From contig NZ_CP018620.1 in NCBI RefSeq assembly GCF_001908275.1, positions 6,820,001 to 6,884,000 on the forward strand: a stretch of 64,000 nt of DNA. The letters run 5' to 3'. Origin of the DNA: Paenibacillus xylanexedens (lineage in GTDB: Bacteria > Bacillota > Bacilli > Paenibacillales > Paenibacillaceae). Each line of letters opens with the position of its first letter. The stretch's first letter is position 1. This document shows positions 7,963 through 17,372 of the stretch, in pieces. Under the pieces are notes generated by a model. That model was not told the DNA's origin. It did not search any database and saw only the letters and a list, made by a program, of their open reading frames with translations. The translations under genes and the position numbers were made by a program.

Positions 7963-10365
7963 ATGGCTGTCATGTTTAAACTTAGCTTGTCGTATCTGAG
8001 TAGGAACAAAATACAAAATGCGTTGATTGCGCTGCTCCTGCTACTCTCAACACTTCTTGTATCTACAGCTATTGTCATTCTGACGAACACAGGCAATCAG
8101 TTTTATGAAATGCATACCCGCACCCATGGATCTCATCAGATCCTGACGTTTGAAAAAGGGCTCAATGACCCTGACGCTGTGCACAACTGGTGGGCTTCTC
8201 AGGATGGAGTTCAGGTGTCCCCTTTGCTAACGTATCGTACATTGTCAGGCATCATATTGAATGAAACTCACATCCCTAACATCTACCTGTACATGTTTAA
8301 TACGCCTCCGCCGCCTTGGGGTGTGGATGAACTAATTTTCTCAAGCGGGACGCCCGACACAGTTCCCGAACAAGGCTCCGTCTGGATTCCAACGTCCATG
8401 GCGAATGCTTATCATATTTCCGTAGGTGATACCATTGGCTTCAAAACCGGCTCAAGCACAATCGAATTAAATGTATCGGGCATTGTCATCGATGTACCAT
8501 ATGGGGCACCCTTCTCCAATACAGCACGGGTCTGGATGAATCCTACCGATTATCAACATGATCTCGCGACACTTGCTGGCAACGAGAATCGTATGATGGG
8601 CATCCATTTTAACGATTACAGCATGAATTCGGTGTATTGGGAACGATACAATCGTGAGACAGGTATTCCGTTTCTGGAATCCAAAATGGAGTTCGAGGCC
8701 ATTGCCTCTTTTTATCTGATCATCAATCAGGTTATTGGATTCATCATGATATTCATGGGTGTTGTCATGCTCTCCATCGCCCTGGTGACCATCGGGTTTA
8801 CGATTGCGGATGCCATTCTGGCCAATTACAGAACGATAGGAATCCTCAAATCACTAGGTCTGACTTCCCGAAAAACGATAGGCACCTATGTTATTCAATA
8901 TGCATTGTTATCCATCGTAGCTATTATCCCCGGACTTGCACTCAGTATATGGATATCCAAATGGATCATTAATATTTCTGTATCCTCTCTTCGAGTGGCG
9001 AATCAGAACATTCCAGTCCAAGGATTGGACGCGGCCATACTGGCCGGCGTACTTCTATTTGCTCTAGTGATTCTGTTCACTGTGTTATATGCCAAAAAGG
9101 CACGCAGCATACAGCCCGTGCAGGCTATTCGTTATGGTATGTCGGAGACAGATCACAGCCGGATGGCTGGGAAAATGAATTCGCCATTGGCGCACTGGAT
9201 CGGGTTCGCACGACTGCCTGTGACCGCCGTGCTTGGATTCCGACATGTGTTCAAAAATACCAAAAGCTCTGTTCTAACACTCCTGCTAACCACAATAGCT
9301 TCCTCCGTACTTGTTCTAAGTTATGTTCTGCTGACCAGTATAACCGGAATTGAACAGACCGCAGCTAAATGGGGATATGACAATGCCAATGTCGCAGCAG
9401 TAGTCGTGAACAAAGGTAACTTTCCAAAGACTGAATTGAAACAAACGTTAGAAGAGGATACACGGATTAGTAATGCAGGCTGGCAAGGGAACACAACGGG
9501 TGTAATTAGCCCGGAGTCTTTGGCAACAGTAGAGGGCCAATCCATCAGTCTCAACTTGAGTGTACTGGACGGGAGTTATCAGGAACTTGGATTCGAAACG
9601 TTAAAAGGGGTTAACCCACAACATGCAAACGAAATTGCCATTGGTGTAAGTGTAGCCAAAACATCAGATAAAGATCTCGGTGATCTTATCGATATCTATA
9701 TTGAAGGAGAAAAGCGTACATTCCTCATCACAGGCATCTATCAGGCGTTCGCCAACATGTCTGTTTCAGGCAGAATCACCATTGATGCCATGAGAAGTGT
9801 GAACCCGGATTATAGTGAATTTGATGTTATCTTCATCAATGTGAACGATATGGCACAAGCGGGTAAGGTTGCCTCGGAATTAAATGAGCAATTTAAAGAT
9901 TTTGCTTCGGTAGTCACTCAGAAGACATTGCTTGATTCGGTTTACGCGGAAGCCGCGAACATCCTGATCTATCCGATGAGCCTGATTGGATTGCTGTTTA
10001 TCACTGTGACGTTCATCATTATTTTCAGTACCTGTAGAATCAATATTCGTAAAGAAAGCAGAACGTACGGAATATACAAATCGCTGGGAATGACATCCCG
10101 CCAAATCCGGTTGTCGCTCACCATGGGAATGTTCATACTATCCTCCGTGGGAGCCATACTGGGTATTTTCGTCGGCGTATATCTGCTGCCTCTTCTACTC
10201 GAAATGGTCCTTTCCGGTTATGGTATCGTACAACTTCCACTGATCCTGCATTGGGGTGGAATGGTACTGTTCACCTGTCTAAGCATCATTGCAGCCAGTC
10301 TTGGCTCGTGGTTCTCTTCGAGAATCATTCGGGAAGCATCGCCACGTATGCTGGTTATCGAATAA
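7963..10365 (+). CDS. FtsX-domain ABC permease
   Basis: 800-residue membrane protein with two FtsX modules. An N-terminal helix (about 15-37) is followed by a roughly 200-residue extracellular MacB-PCD-like domain, then three helices around residues 250-380. A second copy has a helix near 435, another extracellular domain (about 460-645) and three C-terminal helices including LGMTSRQIRLSLTMGMF. Both copies carry the cytoplasmic coupling pattern YRTIGILKSLGLTSRK / SRTYGIYKSLGMTSRQ. Start 2 bases after the ATPase gene with GGAAGGA upstream, so translation is probably coupled. Forms the transporter with the preceding ATPase; likely controlled by the upstream two-component system. Confidence 0.92.
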   Translation: MAVMFKLSLSYLSRNKIQNALIALLLLLSTLLVSTAIVILTNTGNQFYEMHTRTHGSHQILTFEKGLNDPDAVHNWWASQDGVQVSPLLTYRTLSGIILNETHIPNIYLYMFNTPPPPWGVDELIFSSGTPDTVPEQGSVWIPTSMANAYHISVGDTIGFKTGSSTIELNVSGIVIDVPYGAPFSNTARVWMNPTDYQHDLATLAGNENRMMGIHFNDYSMNSVYWERYNRETGIPFLESKMEFEAIASFYLIINQVIGFIMIFMGVVMLSIALVTIGFTIADAILANYRTIGILKSLGLTSRKTIGTYVIQYALLSIVAIIPGLALSIWISKWIINISVSSLRVANQNIPVQGLDAAILAGVLLFALVILFTVLYAKKARSIQPVQAIRYGMSETDHSRMAGKMNSPLAHWIGFARLPVTAVLGFRHVFKNTKSSVLTLLLTTIASSVLVLSYVLLTSITGIEQTAAKWGYDNANVAAVVVNKGNFPKTELKQTLEEDTRISNAGWQGNTTGVISPESLATVEGQSISLNLSVLDGSYQELGFETLKGVNPQHANEIAIGVSVAKTSDKDLGDLIDIYIEGEKRTFLITGIYQAFANMSVSGRITIDAMRSVNPDYSEFDVIFINVNDMAQAGKVASELNEQFKDFASVVTQKTLLDSVYAEAANILIYPMSLIGLLFITVTFIIIFSTCRINIRKESRTYGIYKSLGMTSRQIRLSLTMGMFILSSVGAILGIFVGVYLLPLLLEMVLSGYGIVQLPLILHWGGMVLFTCLSIIAASLGSWFSSRIIREASPRMLVIE

Positions 10366-10395
10366 TGTAATCAGAATGCCTTAACACAATAAAAC

Positions 10396-10432
10396 AAGCC
10401 CTTCCATACCTCTATAGGATGTGGAAGGGCTT
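10396..10432. terminator. Bidirectional terminator between convergent operons
   Basis: Hairpin with arms AAGCCCTTCCATA.. and ..TGTGGAAGGGCTT around a short loop. It is followed by TTATTAT on the plus strand and preceded by an A-rich stretch (T-rich on the minus strand). It separates the FtsX permease gene from the convergent homocysteine methyltransferase gene. Confidence 0.85.
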
Positions 10433-10448
10433 ATTATCATGATATGAA

Positions 10449-11516
10449 CTATTTCCGCCACTTCTTCGCAAGTGCACCAATCTGATGTGGCGTTGTTCGG
10501 CAACAGCCGCCAATAATTTTCGCGCCCGCAGCAACCCACTGCTCCGAAGCATCACTCATACTGCCACAAGTACCCTGTCCACTCCACGTCTTCGTCACTG
10601 CATCATATACTTCTCCCGAGTTCGGATACACAATGACAGGTTTGTCGCTGGCACGACTCAGAATACCTACGGCTTCCGTCACCACTTCCATCGGAGCACA
10701 GTTCAGGCCAATTGCCGCAATCTGCGGCTCGGAGCCAAACGTCTGTGCACATACTTCAAGCGGTGTGCCTTCGCTGATGCTTGTCCCATCTTTTAAAGAA
10801 AAAGATAACCAGGCATACGCATGAGGAAACTCCTTCAGTAAATCAATCAGCACCTGTGCTTCCTGCAAGGAAGGAATTGTCTCAAACGCCAGAATATCTG
10901 CACCCGCTTCAATCAACGCCGCCATACGCGGACGGTGAAATGCGGCCAGCGTCTCATCCGACACGCCATAATGTCCCACATACTCTGAACCATCCGCCAG
11001 ATAGGCGCCGTACGGTCCAACGGACCCGGCAATAATTGGACGTGGACGAAGACTGTCTGCTTTCCGATCCACTCTACGATTTGTTATATGCTCCTCATTC
11101 TCCTCAGTTTCGGAACGTACCGAAGGAGCTTCTACAAGCTGACCTGTCGAGCTTTCTCTTCCCACTAAATCACTCTGCACTTCTGCCCACACGTCATCTC
11201 TCGCCTGTGCAGCCAGTTCAACCGTCTTGCGGATCAGCTCTAGTGCTTCCTGTTCACCAATCCCTCTCTTGCGGAAACCATCCACCGTCGCCTGATAACT
11301 GGATGTAATCGCACAATCGGCTCCTGCTCGAAAATAATCTGCATGGACCTGAACAATAACATCCGGATTCTCAAGCAACACACGAGCAGACCATAGTGGA
11401 TCATCGAGATCACATCCATGCTGTTCGAGTTCCGTAGCCAACGCTCCATCCAGAATCATGACCGGATGTTCACGAAGGATCTGTTCTATGGGGTTAGTCT
11501 GTTGTGCTTGCGTCAT
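10449..11516 (-). CDS. mmuM: Homocysteine S-methyltransferase (MmuM-like)
   Basis: Transfers a methyl group from S-methylmethionine (or SAM) to homocysteine to make methionine. It is a zinc TIM-barrel enzyme with N-terminal [42 protein letters not shown], the zinc ligands in GLNC, and [11 protein letters not shown] near the C-terminus. At 355 residues it is longer than the usual ~310; the excess is a charged low-complexity insertion of about 40 residues before [11 protein letters not shown]. The start lies inside the 3' end of the permease gene (23-base overlap) with a GAGGA site, so the two genes are coupled. The SAM-I riboswitch upstream of the permease supports a methionine-salvage role. 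Confidence 0.9.
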   Translation of the reverse strand: MTQAQQTNPIEQILREHPVMILDGALATELEQHGCDLDDPLWSARVLLENPDVIVQVHADYFRAGADCAITSSYQATVDGFRKRGIGEQEALELIRKTVELAAQARDDVWAEVQSDLVGRESSTGQLVEAPSVRSETEENEEHITNRRVDRKADSLRPRPIIAGSVGPYGAYLADGSEYVGHYGVSDETLAAFHRPRMAALIEAGADILAFETIPSLQEAQVLIDLLKEFPHAYAWLSFSLKDGTSISEGTPLEVCAQTFGSEPQIAAIGLNCAPMEVVTEAVGILSRASDKPVIVYPNSGEVYDAVTKTWSGQGTCGSMSDASEQWVAAGAKIIGGCCRTTPHQIGALAKKWRK

Positions 11517-12906
11517 GTACTTGTCCTCTTTTCTTATTCACACGTTCTGTCAGATAATAAGCAGCGTAACATACTGCGATAAATGGAACCCCACAATACA
11601 GCGCAATTCGCTGTGTCGGGTCAAAGGCAATACCTATGCATGAAGCCAGGCATAATATAAATGAAACAATTGGTACCACCGGATACAGTGGTGTGCGGTA
11701 GACCAGATCTTTGACCGCATGTCCTTCCCGGATATATTGTCTGCGGAACATGTATTGGGAAGCGCTGATGCTCATCCATACCGCAACGACAGCGAGACCT
11801 GAAATGGAAACCAGCGTAATATACACCGTACCTGGCGCAATAATACTGGACAGCAATGCCAACGCACCACCCACCATACTAATCAGAAGTGCATTCAGTG
11901 GTACCCCGCTTTTGGTCAATTTGGCAAACCACGGAGAGATCGTTCTTTTGTCAGCCAGAGACCAGAGCATCCGTGAAGATGCATACAGGCCTGAATTGGC
12001 AGCAGAGAGAATCGCCGTCAGAATAACAAAGTTCATAATGTCTGCTGCATAGGGTACACCCACCCGCTCCATTACCGCTACAAACGGACTTTCCAGTACA
12101 CTGGCATCCGACATGGGCAGCAAGGCTGACAAGATAATAATCGTTCCGATGAAGAAAATAACCAAACGCCACAGCGTTGTATGAATAGCCTTTGGTATCG
12201 TCTTTTCAGGGTTCTCCGTCTCACCGGCGGCAATGCCGATTAACTCGGTGCCTGAGAAGGCAAAGTTTACAGCAAGCATGGTCATCAATATCGCTGTAGC
12301 CCCATGAGGGAACCACCCGGATGCGGTAATATTTGATAGAAATGGAGCCGGTTCAGAATCCGCCATGGGAATGAACCCAAACATGGCTGCGCCACCGATA
12401 ATAATGAAAATTACGATAGTCACTACTTTTACAGATGAGAACCAGAACTCGGATTCCGCAAATAATTTCACCGTTAGAGCGTTGAACAGAAAGATCATCA
12501 GTGCAAAAATCGCGCTCCATATCCATACGTTCACCGATGGGAACCAGCGCTGCATCAGCAATCCGGCGGCTGTGAATTCAGAGCCAAGCGCAACAGTCCA
12601 GGTTAACCAGTATAACCAAGCCACCGTGTAGCCTGTTGCTGGTCCGATATATTTGGCTGCATAACTATGAAATGCTCCCGTCTCTGGCATATGTATAGAC
12701 AGTTCACCAAGACAGAGCATCACCAGATATACAACGATGGCTCCGATCAGATAGGACAGAATGGTTCCCAGTGGTCCCGCCTGCTGAATGGTGTAACCTG
12801 AGCTGAGGAATAATCCCGTTCCAATGACTCCTCCGAGAGAGAGCATGACCACATGCCGTGCCTGCATTTTCCGCTGAAAATGCCCTTTGTCGTTGTTGTT
12901 CTCCAT
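11494..12906 (-). CDS. mmuP: Amino-acid permease, probable S-methylmethionine transporter
   Basis: 470-residue APC-superfamily permease with about 12 transmembrane helices. The N-terminal [21 protein letters not shown] is the family's substrate-binding helix 1, and [23 protein letters not shown]-like and [14 protein letters not shown] motifs follow. The ATG at 12906 has a TAGGGGAG site 8 bases upstream. It overlaps the downstream mmuM-like gene and sits behind a SAM-I riboswitch, so S-methylmethionine or methionine is the likely substrate. Sequence alone would also fit other amino acids of the AAT/LAT group. Confidence 0.87.
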   Translation of the reverse strand: MENNNDKGHFQRKMQARHVVMLSLGGVIGTGLFLSSGYTIQQAGPLGTILSYLIGAIVVYLVMLCLGELSIHMPETGAFHSYAAKYIGPATGYTVAWLYWLTWTVALGSEFTAAGLLMQRWFPSVNVWIWSAIFALMIFLFNALTVKLFAESEFWFSSVKVVTIVIFIIIGGAAMFGFIPMADSEPAPFLSNITASGWFPHGATAILMTMLAVNFAFSGTELIGIAAGETENPEKTIPKAIHTTLWRLVIFFIGTIIILSALLPMSDASVLESPFVAVMERVGVPYAADIMNFVILTAILSAANSGLYASSRMLWSLADKRTISPWFAKLTKSGVPLNALLISMVGGALALLSSIIAPGTVYITLVSISGLAVVAVWMSISASQYMFRRQYIREGHAVKDLVYRTPLYPVVPIVSFILCLASCIGIAFDPTQRIALYCGVPFIAVCYAAYYLTERVNKKRGQVHDASTTD

Positions 12907-12933
12907 ACCTGCTGCTCCCCTACTTCTTCATCC

Positions 12934-12970
12934 AGAAAAAACAAAAAAGACCCACTCTGCCTAAAGAGTG
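12934..12970 (-). terminator. Riboswitch-linked intrinsic terminator
   Basis: On the minus strand a hairpin CACTCT / AGAGTG (12970-12965 with 12958-12953, 6-base loop) is followed by TCTTTTTTGTTTTTTC. It sits between the SAM-I aptamer and the permease start, as expected for the expression platform that stops transcription when SAM is bound. Confidence 0.75.
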
Positions 12971-12998
12971 CGCCGTTACTGACAAATAAAAACAAACG

Positions 12999-13100
12999 CT
13001 CCTATCTATCAGGCTTTCACCCGCTGGAATTAGCACAGTATCCTTCAGATCTGTTGCTGAGGTTTCTAAGGGCCAGTCCCTCCACCTCTCTGGATAAGAA
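12999..13100 (-). promoter_or_regulatory. SAM-I (S-box) riboswitch
   Basis: Read on the minus strand, the conserved S-box blocks occur in order: CTTATCCAGAG, AGGTGGAGGGACTGGCCC, GAAACCTCAGCAAC, TGTGCTAATTCCAGC, and the closing P1 strand GATAGATAGGAG. The P1 arms pair and the core A/G-rich junctions match the SAM-I consensus. It lies directly downstream of a sigma-A promoter and upstream of a terminator, in the leader of the permease/mmuM operon, so high SAM should switch the operon off. Confidence 0.93.
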
Positions 13101-13114
13101 AATGATTTTTTACT

Positions 13115-13143
13115 AATATAGCGATCTATCATGAATGTGTCAA
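13115..13143 (-). promoter_or_regulatory. Sigma-A promoter of the S-box operon
   Basis: Minus strand TTGACA (13143-13138), 17-base spacer, TATATT (13120-13115). Predicted start near 13108, just before the aptamer. It lies downstream of the gerC stop codon. Confidence 0.85.
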
Positions 13144-13170
13144 CACTTAAAAAATTAATGGCTCACCTCG

Positions 13171-14373
13171 CTATTCGGTGGAAGACCCCGGATTGGTGAT
13201 GGTGGTCTTTACCTCATACGTGATCGGCACGGTGCTAAAAATTTTATCCCAATCGTCTTTGACTTTTTTCCATGTTTTAGGTTCTTTGATACGCAAGCTA
13301 TCCCGAAAATCCGCAACATCTACTTTATAGGTATGCTGCAGCTTGTATAACACCTGGCGAATCTGTTGTTCGGCCAGTTCAGCAAAATCTTTTTCCAACT
13401 CTCTAAGGTATGCCCCTTTTTCTTCTTCTTCGGGAGCACGCCAATCTTCCATCAACCAGCCTTCGGATTCGGTCTTTACATGGAATGAAATATCATTGCC
13501 AACAACCTTGGGAATAATTTTCACTTTTTTCTTCTTGATTTCATATACCACGGTGAATCCTTCCTTGTTATGTGTTTTTAAGACACCTCCTTTTTTTTTG
13601 GAATTGAGCCATGACAAACCTTCAAGATCTGTTTGACTAAGTTCTCCGATGAATTTGGTTGTTTTTCCATCAAAGATGCTGCCTCCAGAGAACTTGTCCT
13701 CTCCATGGGAGTTCAACACATTTTGAAGCAGAAAGCTGGAACCGGACTGCATTTGAGCATCTAACTTAGACAGTAATACAGGATCCAATATTTTGTTGGA
13801 CAAATACGAATTGTTCGTAATTCCTGTGAGATAAAATGCCGGAATCCGAGACGGGTCCTGTGAAGTCAACACATCTAATGCACGATGATGACTGATCAGC
13901 ACCAGGCAGTTCGGTCGAATATCATTATCCCGTAGTACAAAATCAAGCAATTGGTCTAAACCATATTTTTTGGCAATATCCTTGGAGACAACGATAACTT
14001 TCAGATGATGTCCGATAAGAGGCTTATCTCTTCTTAGCGCAAACTGACGGAATATTTGCAGCAAGGAATCCCCGGTAAGCTGTTCATTGGAATAGGATGT
14101 TTTGCCAGAAGAAGGTGAACCAGATTGTTGACTCGTTTTACTATCGGAAAATCCTGGAGCAATCTGCACAGTAGCGGTCACATAGTTCTTCTTTGGGTAT
14201 GTTCCTCCCTGAGCAGCGATGTCTTTCTCGAATTCAGTCTCTTTACCGACATCAATTCCAAGACCGACATAGAGACTTAGATCCTCTATTTCCCGACTGC
14301 TCCAGCATCCAGACAGCGTCAACAGAATGCACAAGACAGAAGCTACACGTAATAGCATACGGAATGGCATCAT
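13171..14373 (-). CDS. Spore germination protein, GerC family lipoprotein
   Basis: 400 residues. The signal peptide ends in LSGC (lipobox Cys about residue 23), followed by WSSREIEDLSLYVGLGIDVG, typical of Ger(x)C proteins that sit on the outer face of the spore inner membrane as the C subunit of a germinant receptor. Other family blocks are GHHLKVIVVSKDIAKKYG, LDFVLRDNDIRPNCLVLISH and the C-terminal Spore_GerAC domain. It overlaps the upstream gerB-like gene by 4 bases (ATGA), so it is translationally coupled. Length is normal for the family. Which germinant is sensed cannot be told. Confidence 0.93.
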   Translation of the reverse strand: MMPFRMLLRVASVLCILLTLSGCWSSREIEDLSLYVGLGIDVGKETEFEKDIAAQGGTYPKKNYVTATVQIAPGFSDSKTSQQSGSPSSGKTSYSNEQLTGDSLLQIFRQFALRRDKPLIGHHLKVIVVSKDIAKKYGLDQLLDFVLRDNDIRPNCLVLISHHRALDVLTSQDPSRIPAFYLTGITNNSYLSNKILDPVLLSKLDAQMQSGSSFLLQNVLNSHGEDKFSGGSIFDGKTTKFIGELSQTDLEGLSWLNSKKKGGVLKTHNKEGFTVVYEIKKKKVKIIPKVVGNDISFHVKTESEGWLMEDWRAPEEEEKGAYLRELEKDFAELAEQQIRQVLYKLQHTYKVDVADFRDSLRIKEPKTWKKVKDDWDKIFSTVPITYEVKTTITNPGSSTE

Positions 14374-15470
14374 GCATGCTTGCCTCCTTTTTTGCGAATC
14401 AGACTTAACAACAGTAGGACCAGAGGTAAAATGGCGAATAGAATCACAGATACATTGCCGAGCATATCCCCGAGTGCAAAGGTATCATCCACCGTTTTGG
14501 GCATCATGGCTGTCACATAAATGAACGGAAGCAGACCATACATAATGCCCTTGATTTTTTTGGTACGAAACAAATCACGAATGCCCACCGAAGCGCAGTA
14601 GTGTGTGATCGCTGTAGTCGAGAAAATTTGCATAATCCAGATGACCAGCAATAAGGATTCGAATCTTTCGAATATTAAACCTTGTATCTCAAAGCTTCTT
14701 ACCAAATCCAGCGTTGGCCAGGTGCGCGTTTTGATCCCATCAAGGGATAAACTGCCTATGACCATTACAACCGTGATCAAGTAGATAGTGGTGGATATGA
14801 ATATCCCCCAGCTCATTGCCTTATTACTCTTCTTCGGATTTTTCATATAGGCAGTCATGATTAACATCACCTCATATCCCGTGTATGACAGTAGTGAGGG
14901 CTTCAGTCCTTTGAAAACGGGCATAAACCCATCCCCAAGCACAGGTCTTAGATTCCCAATCTCAAATAGCTGATTACTAAGTAGAATTTCGATGACAAAT
15001 ATAATGATCGTAATCGGTAGAATAATCTCGAACACGCGTACAATGACACCAAGCCCACCCGAGATCATATATATACCGATCCACATGAAGACCATCACAA
15101 TTGCCCAGGTGGGGGTGCGTTCGAGTAGATACATTCCTGTCACATCAGCCATGACTCTTACTTCAAAAGCTGCAATGACCGTGAAATACATAATCATAGC
15201 AAATCCCAGTATGTAGGCAATCCAGTTCCCCGTAATTTCACGGGTGAACTGGAACACGGTTTTCCCCGGAAATCTGCGACACAGGGTAACCATAATTATT
15301 CCGATACCTGTAATAATCAGCCCAGACAGCATAATGGAAATCCAGACATCTGGTGTTCCTACAGCCTTGCTGATCGTTCGAGGCAACGTCAATATCCCGG
15401 CACCAAGCATGTAATTGACAATAATTACAACGGCCTGTGTCGTGGTTAGCTTTCCTTGGGAGCCATTCAC
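14370..15470 (-). CDS. Spore germination permease-like protein, GerB family
   Basis: 366-residue polytopic protein with about ten transmembrane segments, related to APC amino-acid transporters; it is the B subunit of a GerA-type germinant receptor and probably the ligand-binding part. Visible motifs: MLGAGILTLPRTISKAVGTPDVW near the N-terminus (unwound helix-1 region) and GLKPSLLSYTGYEVMLIMTAYMKNP in the middle. It lies between the A- and C-subunit genes, 38 bases after the first and overlapping the second. Confidence 0.93.
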   Translation of the reverse strand: MNGSQGKLTTTQAVVIIVNYMLGAGILTLPRTISKAVGTPDVWISIMLSGLIITGIGIIMVTLCRRFPGKTVFQFTREITGNWIAYILGFAMIMYFTVIAAFEVRVMADVTGMYLLERTPTWAIVMVFMWIGIYMISGGLGVIVRVFEIILPITIIIFVIEILLSNQLFEIGNLRPVLGDGFMPVFKGLKPSLLSYTGYEVMLIMTAYMKNPKKSNKAMSWGIFISTTIYLITVVMVIGSLSLDGIKTRTWPTLDLVRSFEIQGLIFERFESLLLVIWIMQIFSTTAITHYCASVGIRDLFRTKKIKGIMYGLLPFIYVTAMMPKTVDDTFALGDMLGNVSVILFAILPLVLLLLSLIRKKGGKHA

Positions 15471-15508
15471 TTTAGTTCACCTCCAGACCTTCAGTAGATG
15501 GAATTCCA

Positions 15509-17221
15509 CTATTTTTTTCGATCATCATCTATCGGATTAGTCATCTTGGGACGCATTCTCATCATATTTAACGGAGCACGAATAACGAAATCCTTCCATT
15601 CATTCATGTGATAAGGAACGGCTGGAGCTACATATGGTACGCCAAAGCTTGAGAGTCGTGCCAGATGTGTACACACAAGCAGGAAGAACATTACAACACC
15701 ATATAGTCCAAGTATAGCTGCACTAAACATGGCAGCAAATCGCAGAATCCGCAGCGTTAACCCTGCACTATAGACGGGAATCGTAAAGGAAGAAATGGCC
15801 GTAACCGCAACGACAATAACCAAGAATTGGCTTATAATTCCCGCCTGCACTGCTGCTTGGCCGATAATCAGACCTCCTACGATACCCATCGCTGGCGCAA
15901 TTGGTTTAGGCAGCCGTATCCCTGCCTCCCTCAGAATCTCAATCGAAAGTTCCATGATCAGTACTTCAATGATTGAAGGAAAAGGCACTCCTGTCCGCGT
16001 TTCAATAATCGTCAATACCAGCTTGGTTGGAATAAGACCCGGATGGAACGATATAAACGAAATATAGAGCGCAGGAGCAAGCAATGCCAGCATCGCGGCC
16101 ATAAAACGCAGCACTCGCAAAAATGTTCCGGGAATCCAGCGTTCATAATAGTCCTCGGGAGACTGAAGCAACATGCTAAAGGTAACCGGTACAATTAATA
16201 CAAATGGCGTTCCATCCAACAAAATTGCCACTCGGCCTTCCAGAAGGGCACCCATCACCCGGTCAGGTCTTTCCGTATTCAGTACCTGTTGAAAAGGACT
16301 CAGCGTACTGTCTTCGATGAGTTGTTCCACATAACCTGATTCCAGCATCGAATCCATATCCATCTCTTCAATTCGCTTGCATACTTCAACCACGAGATTT
16401 GGATCGGCAATATCCTGAATATAGGCTATCGCCAAATCTTTTTTGATCCGTGAACCCACTTCATACTTCTTAATAAACAGGCTCTGATCACTTCCATAAC
16501 GACGCAAAATGCCTGTATTATCGCTTAATTGCTCTGTAAAACCAATACGTGGTCCGCGAAGCAACCCCTCGGATAAAGGTTCATTTATACCTCGTGTTTT
16601 GATATTATGGGCTCCAATTAATAAAGCACCTGGCAAGCCATCAACCAATAGTGCATTTTTCCCGAAAAGCACACCAACTGCGAGCTCTTGAAGAGACTTC
16701 GTCTCCTCAACCAAACTGACAGGAAGTAATTGATCTTGCAGATATGCCGACAGTAAGTGTGCATTGTCCGGATGAAGGAAACCTTCCTGCTTAAGTAGAG
16801 GAACACCTTCTAACATCAACGGTGTAATCAAGTGATCATCAACTAAGTCCTGATCTACCAGGCCTTCGGTATAAATGACCGCAGCCCGTGTATTCGTTCC
16901 TCTAATAATAAATTCCCGAATATGCACGTCTGCATTGAGTCCAAAGCTTTCTTTCACACTCGTCAGATTTATGCTGTACTTCTCGGTTAATTTAATATTG
17001 GCATATTGGCCTGTTTCGGTCCCTTCACCCTGCCCTTTGGCTGCTGGCGAGATATCCTTCGAGGATACGGACGATGGCTTCGAACGAGAGAAGCTTCCAC
17101 GCTTAATGGCAGCATTGATCCAGCGTATGCTCAAGGTAATACCAATTGGAATGATGAAGACCAAGAATGCCTGAATCCATATGGGCCATTCCGGCACGTA
17201 GGATACAATTGTTGACCACAT
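15509..17221 (-). CDS. Spore germination protein, GerA family
   Basis: About 570 residues from the ATG at 17221, which follows TTGGGGTGG; the frame stays open to 17293 without a supported start. A large soluble domain contains IREFIIRGTNTRAAVIYTEG and ELAVGVLFGKNALLVDG. The C-terminal membrane domain contains GRVAILLDGTPFVLIVP, SPEDYYERWIPGTFLRVLR, the Pro-rich RTGVPFPSIIEVLIMELSIE and LPKPIAPAMGIVGGLIIGQAAVQAG. It also has an extra N-terminal hydrophobic helix (about residues 13-34) before the soluble domain, and is longer than the ~480 residues of classical GerAA. First gene of the tricistronic receptor operon, probably expressed in the forespore, though I could not identify a sigma-G promoter with confidence. 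Confidence 0.92.
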   Translation of the reverse strand: MWSTIVSYVPEWPIWIQAFLVFIIPIGITLSIRWINAAIKRGSFSRSKPSSVSSKDISPAAKGQGEGTETGQYANIKLTEKYSINLTSVKESFGLNADVHIREFIIRGTNTRAAVIYTEGLVDQDLVDDHLITPLMLEGVPLLKQEGFLHPDNAHLLSAYLQDQLLPVSLVEETKSLQELAVGVLFGKNALLVDGLPGALLIGAHNIKTRGINEPLSEGLLRGPRIGFTEQLSDNTGILRRYGSDQSLFIKKYEVGSRIKKDLAIAYIQDIADPNLVVEVCKRIEEMDMDSMLESGYVEQLIEDSTLSPFQQVLNTERPDRVMGALLEGRVAILLDGTPFVLIVPVTFSMLLQSPEDYYERWIPGTFLRVLRFMAAMLALLAPALYISFISFHPGLIPTKLVLTIIETRTGVPFPSIIEVLIMELSIEILREAGIRLPKPIAPAMGIVGGLIIGQAAVQAGIISQFLVIVVAVTAISSFTIPVYSAGLTLRILRFAAMFSAAILGLYGVVMFFLLVCTHLARLSSFGVPYVAPAVPYHMNEWKDFVIRAPLNMMRMRPKMTNPIDDDRKK

Positions 17222-17325
17222 GTTCCCACCCCAACATTTCTCTGCATGACATAGCTGCAGGTATTCCCAAGTATTGTGTCCCCGTTTGATCACAATAATT
17301 CCCGTTTTTTTGTGTACAGAACAGC

Positions 17326-17356
17326 AAAAAAAAAAGCGGTTCCTGTATTAGGAACC
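17326..17356 (-). terminator. Intrinsic terminator after the PAS-MCP gene
   Basis: Minus strand GGTTCC-TAATACA-GGAACC followed by GC and a run of ten T. It isolates the PAS-MCP gene from the downstream germination operon. Confidence 0.88.
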
Positions 17357-17372
17357 ACTATTCGCTCTATAA

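Noticed and set aside
17222..17325. Sigma-G promoter for the germination operon
   Set aside because: Several loose matches exist but none has both boxes with proper spacing, so I do not call one.
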